64,000 nucleotides of DNA from Planctomycetota bacterium. GTDB taxonomy: Bacteria; Planctomycetota; SZUA-567; H5-PLA8. The stretch is from contig JAOSKN010000002.1 of assembly GCA_027493525.1 (NCBI GenBank), positions 186,001-250,000 of the forward strand, written 5' to 3'. The notes below the pieces were generated by a model that worked only from the letters and a program-made list of their open reading frames with translations, had not been told where the DNA came from and did not search any database. The position numbers were made by a program, and so were the translations under genes. Shown piece after piece: positions 48,792-57,748 of the stretch; position 1 is the stretch's first letter; each line of letters starts with the position of its first letter.

Positions 48792-50636
48792 ATGTCCACT
48801 AAACAAACGGTCATCTTTGTCTTCATGCTCATCTTCATGGTCGCGACCCTCGTGACCTTGGGGATGTGGTTCCATTACGCGCTGGACGTGAACATCAAGA
48901 AGAAGGAAATCAAGAAGCTCGAAGACCAGATCGTCCAGGCCAAGCGCAAGCGCGATGCGGTCCGCAAGGTCGTCGAGAATCCCGAGGAGCCGGACAAGGA
49001 CCTGACCAACCGGCTCAACGCGCTGACCCAGCAGGCCGACCAGAAGTACGCCGAAGTCTGGACCGACCAGATGGCGATTTACCCGGCTTACCTCAATAAG
49101 CTGCCCGAAATCGAGCGCGAATGGGCCGCCGCGGGGCAAGAATGGGGCAAGGTCTACGACGACTGGACCAAGCGCAACAAGCAGATTCGCGAAGCACTGG
49201 AAGCCTACGAGAAACTCCAGGTCGACTCGATCAAGCGCGTGGACGAAAGCCGCACCCAGTTGACTGCCGAACTGGAGAAGGAAGAAACTCAGCGCCGCAG
49301 CTTGGTCGCCGACTATAAGAAGTGGGATGACCAGTTGGGCGAAACCCGGCTCGCTGGCGAGGATCTGCTCGACAAGATCAACAGCGTCACGCGCGAGCTT
49401 GAACGGACCAGTGAGCAGGAGGTGGACGGCAAGATCATTTACGCCGCCCCGGACCTCAACAGCGTGACGGTGGATCTGGGCGCCCAGCACGGCGCGCAGA
49501 AGGGTATGAAGTTCCAGGTCTATTCGGCGCGCTACAGCGTTCCGGTCCTCAAGGCCGAGATCCAGCTCGTCGAAATCAATGCGACCAGCTCCCGCGCGAT
49601 CGTCCTCCCGCGCATCGGCCGGCCGCTCTGGGATTCCCAGACCGGCTACGAGGCGGTGGACGACAAGATGCGCTATTCGCCGCTCAGCGCTTCCGGCCCC
49701 GACGAGTCCGAGCCCCAGGCTCTCGAAAAGAAGAAGAGTAAGAAGGATGTCGTGGAAGAGATCCGGCTGGAGCAGGTCCGGCGTGAACTGGGCCCCGAAG
49801 CGGTTCAAAAGATCATCGAGGAACGCGAAGCGCCCACCGTGCCGCCTCTGGCTCTCGGCAAGGGCTTCGATCCGCTCATGGCCGGAGACTGGCTCTCGAA
49901 CACGGAATTCGTCCGCATCGTGCCGGAGCGCGAGTGGCGAAAGCAGAGCACCGACGAACTGCTCGGGCTCAAGGACATCAACCTGGGCTCGCTGACCATC
50001 TTCCTCTCCGACACCATCCGCCCTTATCGGCGCGAGTTCCTCAAGCGCCTCTGCGAGCGCAATCGCTGCAAGTCCAGCGATGTCATGACCTCCGACGTCG
50101 ACATCATCGTCAGCACGACGACGACCGTCCGCGCCGACCTGCTGGAGCGCGAGTTGGAGCCGATGAAGGACAAGGCCGAGGTTTCCGCCGAAATCGCCGC
50201 CAAGCGCACGACCCTGGCCGCGCTCAAGGACGGCCAGAAGTTCGGGTCCAAGGTTCTGACCGAGGAAGAACTGGAAGCCTTCTTCATCAAGCGCCAGCGC
50301 AAGAGCGAACTGTCTAAGGGCAATGTGATTCAGCCCGGGCAGTACGTCTTTTTCGTGGTTGGCGAAACTCGCCTGCGCAGCGTCCGCGAGACCGGGCTGT
50401 ACATCCAGGAAAACGGCGGCGTGCTCGCCCAGAGGCTGGGGTCGGGCGTGGACTACGTGGTCGTTGGCGCGGGGCTCTCCAACGCCAACCTGGATAAGGA
50501 CACCGGCAGGCTCTACTACGAAGGTCAAGAAGTCCCGGCGGGCGTTACGCCGGTACCGTTCTACGATGCAGTCAAGGAAATGGGGCTCAAGATCCTGCGC
50601 GAAGAAGAGTTGGCCCACTTCTTCGGCCTCGACTGA
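48792..50636 (+). CDS. Membrane-anchored coiled-coil protein with two BRCT-like modules
   Basis: 614 residues. Membrane helix 7-26 flanked downstream by IKKKEIKK, which by the positive-inside rule would put the large C-terminal part in the cytoplasm. Coiled coil about 30-205, beta domain about 208-275 (DGKIIYAAPDLNSVTVDLGA, HGAQKGMKFQV), then a charged linker and two tandem BRCT-like modules: about 400-490 (GSLTIFLSDTIRPYRREFLK to VLTEEELEAFF) and 517-614 (YVFFVVGETRLRSVRETGLY, ENGGVLAQRLGSGVDYVVVG, MGLKILREEELAHFFG). It follows its paralogue by 45 bp with GAGGA upstream. Probably a co-expressed pair that may form hetero-oligomers. Confidence 0.78.
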   Translation: MSTKQTVIFVFMLIFMVATLVTLGMWFHYALDVNIKKKEIKKLEDQIVQAKRKRDAVRKVVENPEEPDKDLTNRLNALTQQADQKYAEVWTDQMAIYPAYLNKLPEIEREWAAAGQEWGKVYDDWTKRNKQIREALEAYEKLQVDSIKRVDESRTQLTAELEKEETQRRSLVADYKKWDDQLGETRLAGEDLLDKINSVTRELERTSEQEVDGKIIYAAPDLNSVTVDLGAQHGAQKGMKFQVYSARYSVPVLKAEIQLVEINATSSRAIVLPRIGRPLWDSQTGYEAVDDKMRYSPLSASGPDESEPQALEKKKSKKDVVEEIRLEQVRRELGPEAVQKIIEEREAPTVPPLALGKGFDPLMAGDWLSNTEFVRIVPEREWRKQSTDELLGLKDINLGSLTIFLSDTIRPYRREFLKRLCERNRCKSSDVMTSDVDIIVSTTTTVRADLLERELEPMKDKAEVSAEIAAKRTTLAALKDGQKFGSKVLTEEELEAFFIKRQRKSELSKGNVIQPGQYVFFVVGETRLRSVRETGLYIQENGGVLAQRLGSGVDYVVVGAGLSNANLDKDTGRLYYEGQEVPAGVTPVPFYDAVKEMGLKILREEELAHFFGLD

Positions 50637-50656
50637 TGCCGGCTAGCTCAGGCTTC

Positions 50657-50696
50657 GCGGCGGAAGCGACGCACAACGTCCTTCCGCCGCTTTTAT
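50657..50696 (+). terminator. Rho-independent terminator
   Basis: A 10-bp stem GCGGCGGAAG/CTTCCGCCGC (50657-50666 with 50681-50690) with a 14-base loop and TTTT directly after, 21 bases past the second coiled-coil gene. Confidence 0.82.
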
Positions 50697-50806
50697 GTCC
50701 ACGGTTTGGCCAGAGACCCATCCGAACACGGCACGGCCAAAGGCAGCGGTCGGCGTAGGCGCTTGCCATTTCAAGTGTTAGCCGGCAAGATATCTACGGC
50801 GTCAGA

Positions 50807-50881
50807 GCGGGCGTAGCTCAGTGGTAGAGCGTTGGCTTCCCAAGCCGAAGGTCGTGGGTTCGAGCCCCATCGCCCGCTCCA
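50807..50881 (+). tRNA. tRNA-Gly (anticodon CCC)
   Basis: A full cloverleaf: acceptor GCGGGCG/CGCCCGC, D-arm GCTCAGTGGTAGAGC, anticodon arm with loop TTCCCAA, T-arm GTGGGTTCGAGCCCCAT, discriminator T and an encoded CCA end. A weak promoter (TTGCCA at 50763, CAAGAT 17 bases on) lies upstream. It sits at the left edge of the low-similarity block and may be its attachment site. Confidence 0.95.
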
Positions 50882-51331
50882 ACTTGCCTTTTATGCTTTC
50901 GCTGCAGTCTGCTGAAATCCGATGCAAGCCCAATCGAATCTTGAGGTTAGACGCGATCCTAGAGCCTTTCTCCCCTGCTACGAAATAGCCCCCAAACTGC
51001 AGTTCGTTGCAACAGACTGAAGGGAATGGAAATCCCTTGGTGTTCTAATGGTGTTCGATCAAGTGGAAGGGGGAAGGGGGAAGGGGGAAGGAAGAAGTCT
51101 GCTTGGGCAAACGGATAGGCGTCAGGGGAATACGGGGTTGTTCCTGAGTTCCTTTGGATCGTGGGCAGACATTGTGACAGATAGTCAATATCAGTTCGAA
51201 GGCCTGTCGAAGATCTATTGCTGGGGAGTAGCGTGAGGGGGAACTGGTTTATGGGGCGATACCATGGCGCACTACTTTACAATTGACCCGTCATTTACGG
51301 CTCTCACAGGTGCTTCAGGTAAAGTGTTCGT
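50882..51331. other. Gene-free stretch after tRNA-Gly
   Basis: 450 bases without a convincing gene. A 62-residue frame at 51048 is interrupted by the heptamer repeat and has no good ribosome binding site. Apart from that G/A-rich repeat (51065-51092) I see no tRNA 3'-end duplicate, terminator or clear promoter. Confidence 0.5.
51065..51092. repeat. Heptanucleotide tandem repeat (GGAAGGG)3 + GGAAGGA
   Basis: Four consecutive 7-mers, the last with one change, in the gap after tRNA-Gly. It is the third 7-bp-period array in the window, each with a different unit. Confidence 0.75.
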
Positions 51332-52741
51332 ATGGATTCCTTACAGGTCGCAGTACGAACCGATGAGACCGTGCTGCAACCACCCGCGCCTCGCTCGCCA
51401 GACCTGAGCGCCCTTCGCGACCGCGCCGATGTTGTCGCGCTCATGGCCGTTTGTGCCGCTGGACTGCTCACCGGCAACCTGCTCTGTGTTGAGGTGGACG
51501 TCCCTGCGGCGGCGGTGGCCTACGGCGGCTGCATCCTCGCCGGCTTGTCGCTCCTCTACATTTCGCTCCGATACAACGACCTGCTTTCCTGGCAGCGACT
51601 CAGCCTGCTGGTCATGGTCCTGGCCATTCCCCTTGCCGCGGCCGGGGTGGCGGCGGAAGTAGGCCGCAAGCACTGGACGCTCGGCTGGAGCGCACACCCG
51701 CAAGCCGGCGGATGGATCATCGTCATCACGGCGAGCCTGGGCCTGCTGCTGGCGCTGGCGTATGCCTTCGAGAACCTGCTGTTCCGCTCGCGGATGTCTC
51801 TCGGTGGCTGGCTCGCTCTGTTCGTCGCCCACACGTGCGGCATGACGGTCGTGACTCGGTATTTCGAATGGCGCGCAGGGTTTAGCGTCGCGGCGCGCGA
51901 CGAACGCTTCTCCTGGAACCTGGTCCTTCTGGCACTGGCCTTGGCGGCGCTGGCGGCACGCGGCGCTGTCGCGGCGAACCGCGCGGCGCGCTGGCTGCCA
52001 GGTTGGGCAATCGGAACCTTGGCCGCCCGTGGCCACCGTATGAGAGAGCAGGCCTCTGTCCACTCTATCCCTCTGGAAAAGGGTTGGATGAGGGAAGCCG
52101 TTCCGTGCGGCCCGGTTATCTTCCTCTACGCGCTCTCGCCTTTGGCGTGGTGGCTCTTGGGACTCACGTTGACGGGAGGCTGGATCGCCGGCTCAACGAG
52201 CGCCGCGGACGTGGTGACGCTCGTAGCGGTTGGCGCGATTCTGCTGCTGAGAACGGGTTTGGGCCTGCTCTCGGCTGCTCGCGCGTGGCGCGCCGCGCGC
52301 AAAGCTCCGCTTGCTGGCGAGGCTTACGCGCGAGGCGACTCGCGCCGTCAGCTATGGGGCAACGGCCTGCCGGTTGCAGGACTGCTGGGTTTCTATGCGT
52401 TAGGTCTCAGCGCACACCGCGTGCAGCAGGAGACCCTCGCGCGCGTGCTCCAGGCCTCCGAGGCGGGATATATCGCCGAGTTGCGCGCGATGCAGCCGCC
52501 GCCGGTGTCCGACGCCCAGAACGCCGCGCTGGAATACGCCAAGGCCGAAGCTGCGCTGCAGCTGTCCACTGATTACGACATTTTCTTTGACGCTTGGCGC
52601 TCGCCGAAGGCCCTGCACTGGATCCGCGCCGCGCAGCCGACGTCGAAGCATCTCGCAGCGGCCACGGAGCTGGAACGCTGCGCTGTGTTTCCTGAAGTAA
52701 TTATACGGCGGCATGCCGTCCATTCCCTTCGGGGGCCATGA
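51332..52741 (+). CDS. Polytopic membrane protein, unknown
   Basis: 469 residues with about nine hydrophobic segments, including VVALMAVCAAGLLTGNLL, LSLLVMVLAIPLAAAGVAA, WIIVITASLGLLLALAYAF and GPVIFLYALSPLAWWLLGLT. The C-terminal 90 residues are soluble and helical. No family recognised. A weak AGGTAAA precedes the ATG. Confidence 0.7.
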   Translation: MDSLQVAVRTDETVLQPPAPRSPDLSALRDRADVVALMAVCAAGLLTGNLLCVEVDVPAAAVAYGGCILAGLSLLYISLRYNDLLSWQRLSLLVMVLAIPLAAAGVAAEVGRKHWTLGWSAHPQAGGWIIVITASLGLLLALAYAFENLLFRSRMSLGGWLALFVAHTCGMTVVTRYFEWRAGFSVAARDERFSWNLVLLALALAALAARGAVAANRAARWLPGWAIGTLAARGHRMREQASVHSIPLEKGWMREAVPCGPVIFLYALSPLAWWLLGLTLTGGWIAGSTSAADVVTLVAVGAILLLRTGLGLLSAARAWRAARKAPLAGEAYARGDSRRQLWGNGLPVAGLLGFYALGLSAHRVQQETLARVLQASEAGYIAELRAMQPPPVSDAQNAALEYAKAEAALQLSTDYDIFFDAWRSPKALHWIRAAQPTSKHLAAATELERCAVFPEVIIRRHAVHSLRGP

Positions 52742-52765
52742 GAATGGTCGAGATTCATCGAAAGC

Positions 52766-53101
52766 CTAAACGCTGAACGCTTTGCCCTTCTTGGCCTCCA
52801 AGGCCGCGACGTCGTCCAAGCGCTTGATGGCCCGGCTCGGCAGTACTCCGCAGTCGTCGCACAGCCATCTCATCCGGCGTGCCCGCTCGACCTGCTCCGC
52901 TGGAAACACAGCCCATTCCTGGTCCCCATGCCATTCGTATTCCGGCTGCAGGTATCCGGAAGCAACCCAGCGCCTGATTCGGGACCGTGTAAGGCCTACC
53001 CGCTTCATCAGCGCGCCGGTCGTAAGGCCAGTCGCTTCCGGCTGTGTTGGTCCTGATCCTGTTGTCAAAGCGTGTTCCTCCATGATCTGCCAGGTCATCA
53101 T
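52766..53101 (-). CDS. MerR-like helix-turn-helix regulator
   Basis: 111 residues. The region TGLTTGALMKRVGLTRSRIR then RWVASGYLQPEY and FPAEQVERARRMRWLCDDCG follows the MerR winged-helix pattern (helix-turn-helix, wing with aromatic, then a connecting helix). The C-terminus is short, without an effector domain. An internal start at 53083 (MEEHAL) is also possible. It is the last gene of the leftward run beginning at 56778 and may be the element's regulator. Confidence 0.7.
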   Translation of the reverse strand: MMTWQIMEEHALTTGSGPTQPEATGLTTGALMKRVGLTRSRIRRWVASGYLQPEYEWHGDQEWAVFPAEQVERARRMRWLCDDCGVLPSRAIKRLDDVAALEAKKGKAFSV

Positions 53102-53314
53102 CCTGTTCGATCAAGGCCCTGATGGTTCCTGCAAACGCGCGCACTGGAGCCAAGGGGGCTTCCCGGCCCTGTCCGGCCAGGACACGGGGCAGGTTCCCGC
53201 ATAAGGGCGCGATTCTAGGATCGAAGCGGTGTGAGCAACGGCCTGAAGTACCGAAGATGGCCTGCGGGAGCACAGGGATTCCTGGGGCCAGTAGTTGTTG
53301 CGTGTTTGTTGGAG

Positions 53315-53650
53315 TTATGGAATGGGCGTCCGATTCGTCGATGGGGTAGATGTTTCCGCGCGAATATGTCGGCAGGAATTTATAGATTGCCCGGCAGAGA
53401 CTCCAATGCCTATCATCCTGCCTCGACTGCTGAACCGGGCGGTGATGTAGCGCGTCCGCATGGGGCCTCTTGGTTGAACCTCGAAGGTCATCCAGCGTTC
53501 CGTTCGCCCGGCATGCCGCAACAGGCGGATCATGATGCTGGTCGGGTTGAGGGAGCGGAATCGATCCCTATCGGAACGGCCGACGAGCGCGTTGACGGCC
53601 TCCTCGTAGCTGATCCTGTCAATGATCTTGGTGTTCATCTTCCGCTTCAT
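53315..53650 (-). CDS. Small hypothetical protein
   Basis: 111 residues, basic, starting MKRKMNTKIIDRISYEEAVN. No recognised family. Its ATG overlaps by 4 bases the stop of a small upstream frame (53647-53907), which supports both being translated. The last 20 residues are Thr/Pro rich. Confidence 0.5.
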   Translation of the reverse strand: MKRKMNTKIIDRISYEEAVNALVGRSDRDRFRSLNPTSIMIRLLRHAGRTERWMTFEVQPRGPMRTRYITARFSSRGRMIGIGVSAGQSINSCRHIRAETSTPSTNRTPIP

Positions 53651-53907
53651 CGCCGTGCCTCTCTTTTTTGACCCGACCCCGGAGACCGGGGAGGGCCTGC
53701 GGGGCCTTGGCCTGGATGGCCGTGGTCGCGCGGGGCCGGGTACGCTTGGCTTTTCGGGATCCGCAGTTCTCCCCTGCGTTTGGTCGAAGAATTAATCTCC
53801 TGCTGCAGCCTCTTGTCCTGGCAGCATGACAGCAGGCGGTTGTGCTTGGCTGCCGCCAGCGCCGGTCGCATCTTCGAGTCGTCGCTGACACAGTTCCTCG
53901 CTGCCAT
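53647..53907 (-). CDS. Possible small basic protein overlapping the ATPase-like gene
   Basis: 86 residues from MAARNCVSDDSKMRPALAAA, with a basic, Pro/Gly-rich tail. It overlaps the 3' end of the ATPase-like gene by 116 bases in another frame and ends in an ATGA overlap with the next gene. The overlap could instead mean that the upstream gene is frameshifted near its end. Low confidence. Confidence 0.35.
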   Translation of the reverse strand: MAARNCVSDDSKMRPALAAAKHNRLLSCCQDKRLQQEINSSTKRRGELRIPKSQAYPAPRDHGHPGQGPAGPPRSPGSGQKREARR

Positions 53908-54781
53908 GCTGACACACCTTCCGATCAGGTGTCTTCCGGCTGTCCTCCAGAACCGGGTGCGAGGCACGATACGCGGAAAGCTTGCGGTAGTAGGTTCTCG
54001 CACTCTCCCCGGTCTGCCGTGCCCATAGCACCGCCTTCTGGCGCCGGGTGTGCCCTTTCTTTCTCTCCAAATCGACCAAGCACCGGATCTCCGGCGCATT
54101 CAACATGCCGTCGAGGTATCGCCGCCAGTCGCGGCCGATCTTGGCCAGCCTGCTCGGCTGTACGTACCAGCGGTTGAGATCGGGAGCGGGAACGAACTCC
54201 AGGCGCTCCCCGACGTAGGTCCAGATCGGGAGGGCATCCTCGGGCAACCAGGTGTGTGCGTAGGCGTGAACCTCCACCACGCTCGGCGCGAACCAGAGCG
54301 AGAAGGCCCGCGCGAGTACCGCCGGGTCCCGGGGCCAGCCGTTGCTCAGCACTGCGACGCGGCCCTCGAACTCGTAGGAAGCCGGGACTTCGCCGCGGCT
54401 GATCTTGGCATTGTCCGTGGTCCAGGTGAGCCGGCGTCGAGGCGAATCGTCCATCAGGGCCTTCAAGAGCGCGTTGGCCGCGATGTCCTGGAGGAGCGAG
54501 TCCAGGTCGTCGAGGATCACCTGTCGGTTCTGGTGATGCCACAGCCGGTGATAGATGCCCCAAGCGGTAGCGTGGATCTTCAGGTGTACGGCGTCGGTGA
54601 TCCCAGAGAAATGGCGGGACTTGCCCAGTTGTGGGCGGCTGCAGATGTACAAGGGGAGCGCTCCAAGCTTCCCCGATGCCCAATCATCCCGGTACTCGGC
54701 GAGTTCGCGGTACGTGGCGATCCGATGTACGGTGACGCCGGCGTTCGCCAAGTCTCTGGTGGCTTTCTCGTAGCGGTCCAT
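53792..54781 (-). CDS. P-loop ATPase-like protein with degenerate Walker A
   Basis: 329 residues from MDRYEKATRDLAN; AAAGGAG precedes it. LYICSRPQLGKSRHF looks like a Walker A loop that keeps GKS but lacks the first Gly, followed by a Walker B-like VILDDLDSLLQ and a sensor-like FEGRVAVLSNGW. This order is common in ATPases of phages and plasmids. Without a full P-loop the activity is doubtful. It lies 40 bases downstream of the methyltransferase gene on the same strand. Confidence 0.6.
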   Translation of the reverse strand: MDRYEKATRDLANAGVTVHRIATYRELAEYRDDWASGKLGALPLYICSRPQLGKSRHFSGITDAVHLKIHATAWGIYHRLWHHQNRQVILDDLDSLLQDIAANALLKALMDDSPRRRLTWTTDNAKISRGEVPASYEFEGRVAVLSNGWPRDPAVLARAFSLWFAPSVVEVHAYAHTWLPEDALPIWTYVGERLEFVPAPDLNRWYVQPSRLAKIGRDWRRYLDGMLNAPEIRCLVDLERKKGHTRRQKAVLWARQTGESARTYYRKLSAYRASHPVLEDSRKTPDRKVCQHGSEELCQRRLEDATGAGGSQAQPPAVMLPGQEAAAGD

Positions 54782-54821
54782 CGGTAGCGCTCCTTTCAAT
54801 GCTCGTTCTTGGCTCGAATTT

Positions 54822-55892
54822 TCAGGCCTCGATGAGGTGGCCGAAGTAGGCTTCGATCGCCTGGCGCATCAGTTCCGGCGGAACGGCGTCGCCGATCAGG
54901 CGCGAGCGGACATCCGGGGAACCGAGGATGATCCAATGCGCAGGAAAAGCTTGTAGGCGTGCCTTCTCGCCTGCCGTGAAGCGGCGCTTGTCGGGATGCA
55001 GGGGTTCCACGCGAGAAATGTGGAAGTCCGTCGAGGCGACGACCGTGCTGCCCGCCTCGTGCCAACCCATGACCCGCAGCGTGCCCGTCGGCTTTTCGAC
55101 CTCGAACCACCTGTGTTCGTCGGCGTACTCGCGCACGAAGGCGTCGCGGGCGATCGCCGCCTTCCAGTTCTCGCCCGGCTGCACCGGCCGAACCATGCGC
55201 CCCTCGATCGAAGTCAGGGCGTGATGGTACGGATCCGGATCCGCGAACCCGGCCCCGATCGCATCTTCCAGGACCCGCTCGCGCAGCACGCTCGGCCTCA
55301 AGGAAGACGGGTAGGCTTCGCCCTGCTGCATTACCGGGAAGAGCAACCTGCGTCGACACTGGGCCAAACCGTGGTCACTGCCTACCACGATGTAGCGCTT
55401 GAGCCACGCGGGATGGATGTGTCCTCGGCCCAAGCGCGCGAGGCTTCCGAATAGCTCGTCATGGATGGGCTGGAACTTTCGGGCCAGGAACATCGGTACG
55501 TTCTCGAAGATCAGCCGGGAGCGCGGGGTCGCGGCCAGGATGGGCAGCATGGTAAAGACCAGCCGGTTGCGCGGGTCATCCAACCGCATCTTCCCGGCGT
55601 TGCTGAAGCCCGGGCAAGGGGCGGTGAAAACGTGCAGGCCCTCCCAGGCATCTGGGTCCGCAACACCGCAGGCGCGGATCCACTCTCGCGCCAGGTCCGT
55701 TGACCTGGCGCTGTAGTCCGTCAGGCGCATCAGGTCGAAGTCGAAGACCTTGGCGCCCGGCAGGTTGAGCAGGTGGGTTTCGCGCGCCCACTCGTCCCGG
55801 TCCACACCGGCAAGCACACGGAGGTCGGCCTGCTCCGCCCCTTCGGACGAACCGCCCGGCCCGCAGAACCAACAGATGGCTTCGTTATTCAT
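54822..55892 (-). CDS. C5-cytosine DNA methyltransferase
   Basis: 356 residues. Motif I is FCGPGGSSEG (9-18), the catalytic loop is FTAPCPGFSNAG with Cys93 (PCPG in place of the usual PCQ), motif VI is FENVP (130-132), motif VIII QCRRR (178-182) and motif X GDAVPPELMRQ near the C-terminus. It transfers methyl groups from SAM to C5 of cytosine in a specific site. The start overlaps the upstream gene by 8 bases. No restriction endonuclease is adjacent, so it is an orphan, likely protecting or regulating the element. Confidence 0.9.
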   Translation of the reverse strand: MNNEAICWFCGPGGSSEGAEQADLRVLAGVDRDEWARETHLLNLPGAKVFDFDLMRLTDYSARSTDLAREWIRACGVADPDAWEGLHVFTAPCPGFSNAGKMRLDDPRNRLVFTMLPILAATPRSRLIFENVPMFLARKFQPIHDELFGSLARLGRGHIHPAWLKRYIVVGSDHGLAQCRRRLLFPVMQQGEAYPSSLRPSVLRERVLEDAIGAGFADPDPYHHALTSIEGRMVRPVQPGENWKAAIARDAFVREYADEHRWFEVEKPTGTLRVMGWHEAGSTVVASTDFHISRVEPLHPDKRRFTAGEKARLQAFPAHWIILGSPDVRSRLIGDAVPPELMRQAIEAYFGHLIEA

Positions 55893-56778
55893 CGTTCGTT
55901 CCTTCCCTCTTCGACTTGCGCCGCTCCGTGAACTGCAGGAACAGGTCGCCCCCTTCTTTGGGCGTTGACTCGGCGATAACGCGCTGGAACTTGGGTGAAT
56001 TGAACACCGAGACGGGCCCCTGCCTGGTCCAGCGCGGCAACTCGACGCGGACCAACGTAACCGTCCACGACTCGTAATCGGGATGGTCGTAGTAGTCCTC
56101 CAGCAGTCTGAGGAAGTCCTTCGGAGCGTAGTCAGGGTAGGGCCGGATATCGGGAGGCTCGTTGCAGGTGACGGCACCCTCGTTCAGCGCCGTACCATCC
56201 TTCGACTTTGCATCTGACTTGCCGAGCAGGGCGTCGACGGCCTTACGTGCCTGGGCCGTCACCGCTCCACCTTCGAGTTCGCCGCTGGCGACCGAACGGG
56301 CCAAGTTCGAGATGGTCGTGCGCATCTCATCCTTCTTGGCTTCGATCTCGTCCGGGGGCAGTTCGGCCTCCGCGCGTTCCAGCCCGCGACGCAGCGCTCG
56401 AAACAGGCGCATGAACGCCGTCCGGCTGTCCATGGGCGGGTCCTTTGCCAGTTCTCCGACGAGTAAGTACCCGCGCCAGGCGTCGAGGTCGTCGTAGAAG
56501 GTCGGCCTGCTGCAGTCGTCGAAATACTGCTTGATCAGGCGCGAGAAGGGCGGCACCTCGTAATTAGAGGAGGGATTCGGGGCCTTGGCCGTCTCCCAGA
56601 CCTCCCTGATTTCTGCGGCCTTGCGGACACGACGCCAGATCAGTCGCTCCGCCTCCACGGCCAACTCTTGCCATTCATGGGCCAGCGTTGGGAGCTGATC
56701 CAGGGTGGGAGTTGTCGGACGTCCGACATCTGCCTTGTTTCCCGGATTGGCTTCTGGAACTTGCGCGACGTTGCTCAT
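55885..56778 (-). CDS. Hypothetical element protein
   Basis: 297 residues from MSNVAQVPEANPGNKADVGR. A disordered start is followed by a charged helical region (40-165, LAVEAERLIWRRVRKAAEIR) and a C-terminal beta-rich segment with WTVTLVRVELPRW. First gene of the leftward run and overlapping the methyltransferase start, so co-translated with it. Family not recognised. Confidence 0.6.
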   Translation of the reverse strand: MSNVAQVPEANPGNKADVGRPTTPTLDQLPTLAHEWQELAVEAERLIWRRVRKAAEIREVWETAKAPNPSSNYEVPPFSRLIKQYFDDCSRPTFYDDLDAWRGYLLVGELAKDPPMDSRTAFMRLFRALRRGLERAEAELPPDEIEAKKDEMRTTISNLARSVASGELEGGAVTAQARKAVDALLGKSDAKSKDGTALNEGAVTCNEPPDIRPYPDYAPKDFLRLLEDYYDHPDYESWTVTLVRVELPRWTRQGPVSVFNSPKFQRVIAESTPKEGGDLFLQFTERRKSKREGTNDE

Positions 56779-57064
56779 GGCTGCCCATCCTTTCATTCGT
56801 TCCCGTCGCGAAGATCATTGGTTAGGCCGCCTACCTCCCGGGCACCAAATTCGAAGAATCGTAAACTTTATAAATGCCTGTCGCGGCCGGTATTGCGGCC
56901 GAGGGCCGATCAACTGATCTGTGTCTCGTCCTGGAAATTAGAGGTTCTACATACGTGCAGAGTTCTGGCCACACACAATATTGGTATCTGGTAGGTGTCT
57001 GTGGAGGATTCGCGCGCGCGCTGGCCGAATCCAGTGTTGTCCGATCCGCCATTGGAGATCCGCC

Positions 57065-57734
57065 GTGCTCATCATCGCCGCCGCACCAACCGTCGATCAG
57101 GAGGCGCTCGACAGCCTGCTGGAAAAGCACGATCAGGCGCGCACCAGCGAAGAGAAGGAAGTCGTAGGTCAGGAGGTCGAAACCCTGATCGGTTCCACCG
57201 TGCGCGCCATGCTGGGCCGGGACCTGCGCGGATTGGGGCTGAGCGAGGAAGAGTTCGGCGCCCTAGTAACGGAACTGGTACATCGTGCGCTCGCCGAGAG
57301 CGGAATCACGCGACTCAGGCGAGAGGATCTGGTGCCCGAACGGCTGGTCGAAGAGATGCACACGACCAGCCAAGGCCATCGACTTTGGACCCTCCTGCCC
57401 CCCGACCTGCGAGAAGAACTGGAGCAAAGTACACGCGCCTGAGCGCGCCGTGGGCGAGTTCATGGCCACACATCCCAACGCTGGCGCCGACCAGATCGAG
57501 CAGTACCTGAGCACGCTCGATCCCGGCGTGGCCAATGACATCCGCGAGATCGGGTGGGATACCGTTGTCAACGAGGTGGACAGTCGCGTCCTGGAGATGA
57601 TCCGCGACCCCGCCAGTCGCGCAGAACTGGCCGAGCGCCTGGGCCTGGACCTCGAATCCCTGACGGCAGGTGTGGAGGCAATCCGGCGTACCGTCTTCGG
57701 TCGGCGCGTGAGGCAGATGAGGCTCGCGTCCTGA
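57065..57734 (+). CDS. Hypothetical element protein, probably frameshifted near 57430
   Basis: A GTG start at 57065 has GGAG at good distance and gives 125 residues to a stop at 57442 (VDQEALDSLLEKHDQARTSE, LLPPDLREELEQ). A second frame resumes at the same point with HAPERAVGEFMATHPNAGAD and continues to 57734 (VANDIREIGWDTVVNEVDSR). The joint reading is smooth and helical, so a one-base break is likely; two overlapping genes are the alternative. No family recognised. First gene of the rightward run. Confidence 0.5.
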
Positions 57735-57748
57735 ACCGCATCGCGACC

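Noticed and set aside
47469-50618. A 1,049-residue open frame antisense to the coiled-coil genes
   Set aside because: It is a GC-rich shadow frame; the plus strand has ribosome binding sites, a promoter, a terminator and coherent domains, and the antisense product has no family features.
51065-51092. G-quadruplex
   Set aside because: There are only three clean runs of three or more G; the 7-bp repeat explains the sequence better.
54822-55892. Complete restriction-modification system
   Set aside because: No adjacent gene has recognisable endonuclease motifs; the PD-(D/E)XK gene is 7 kb away in another operon and carries iron-sulfur cysteines.
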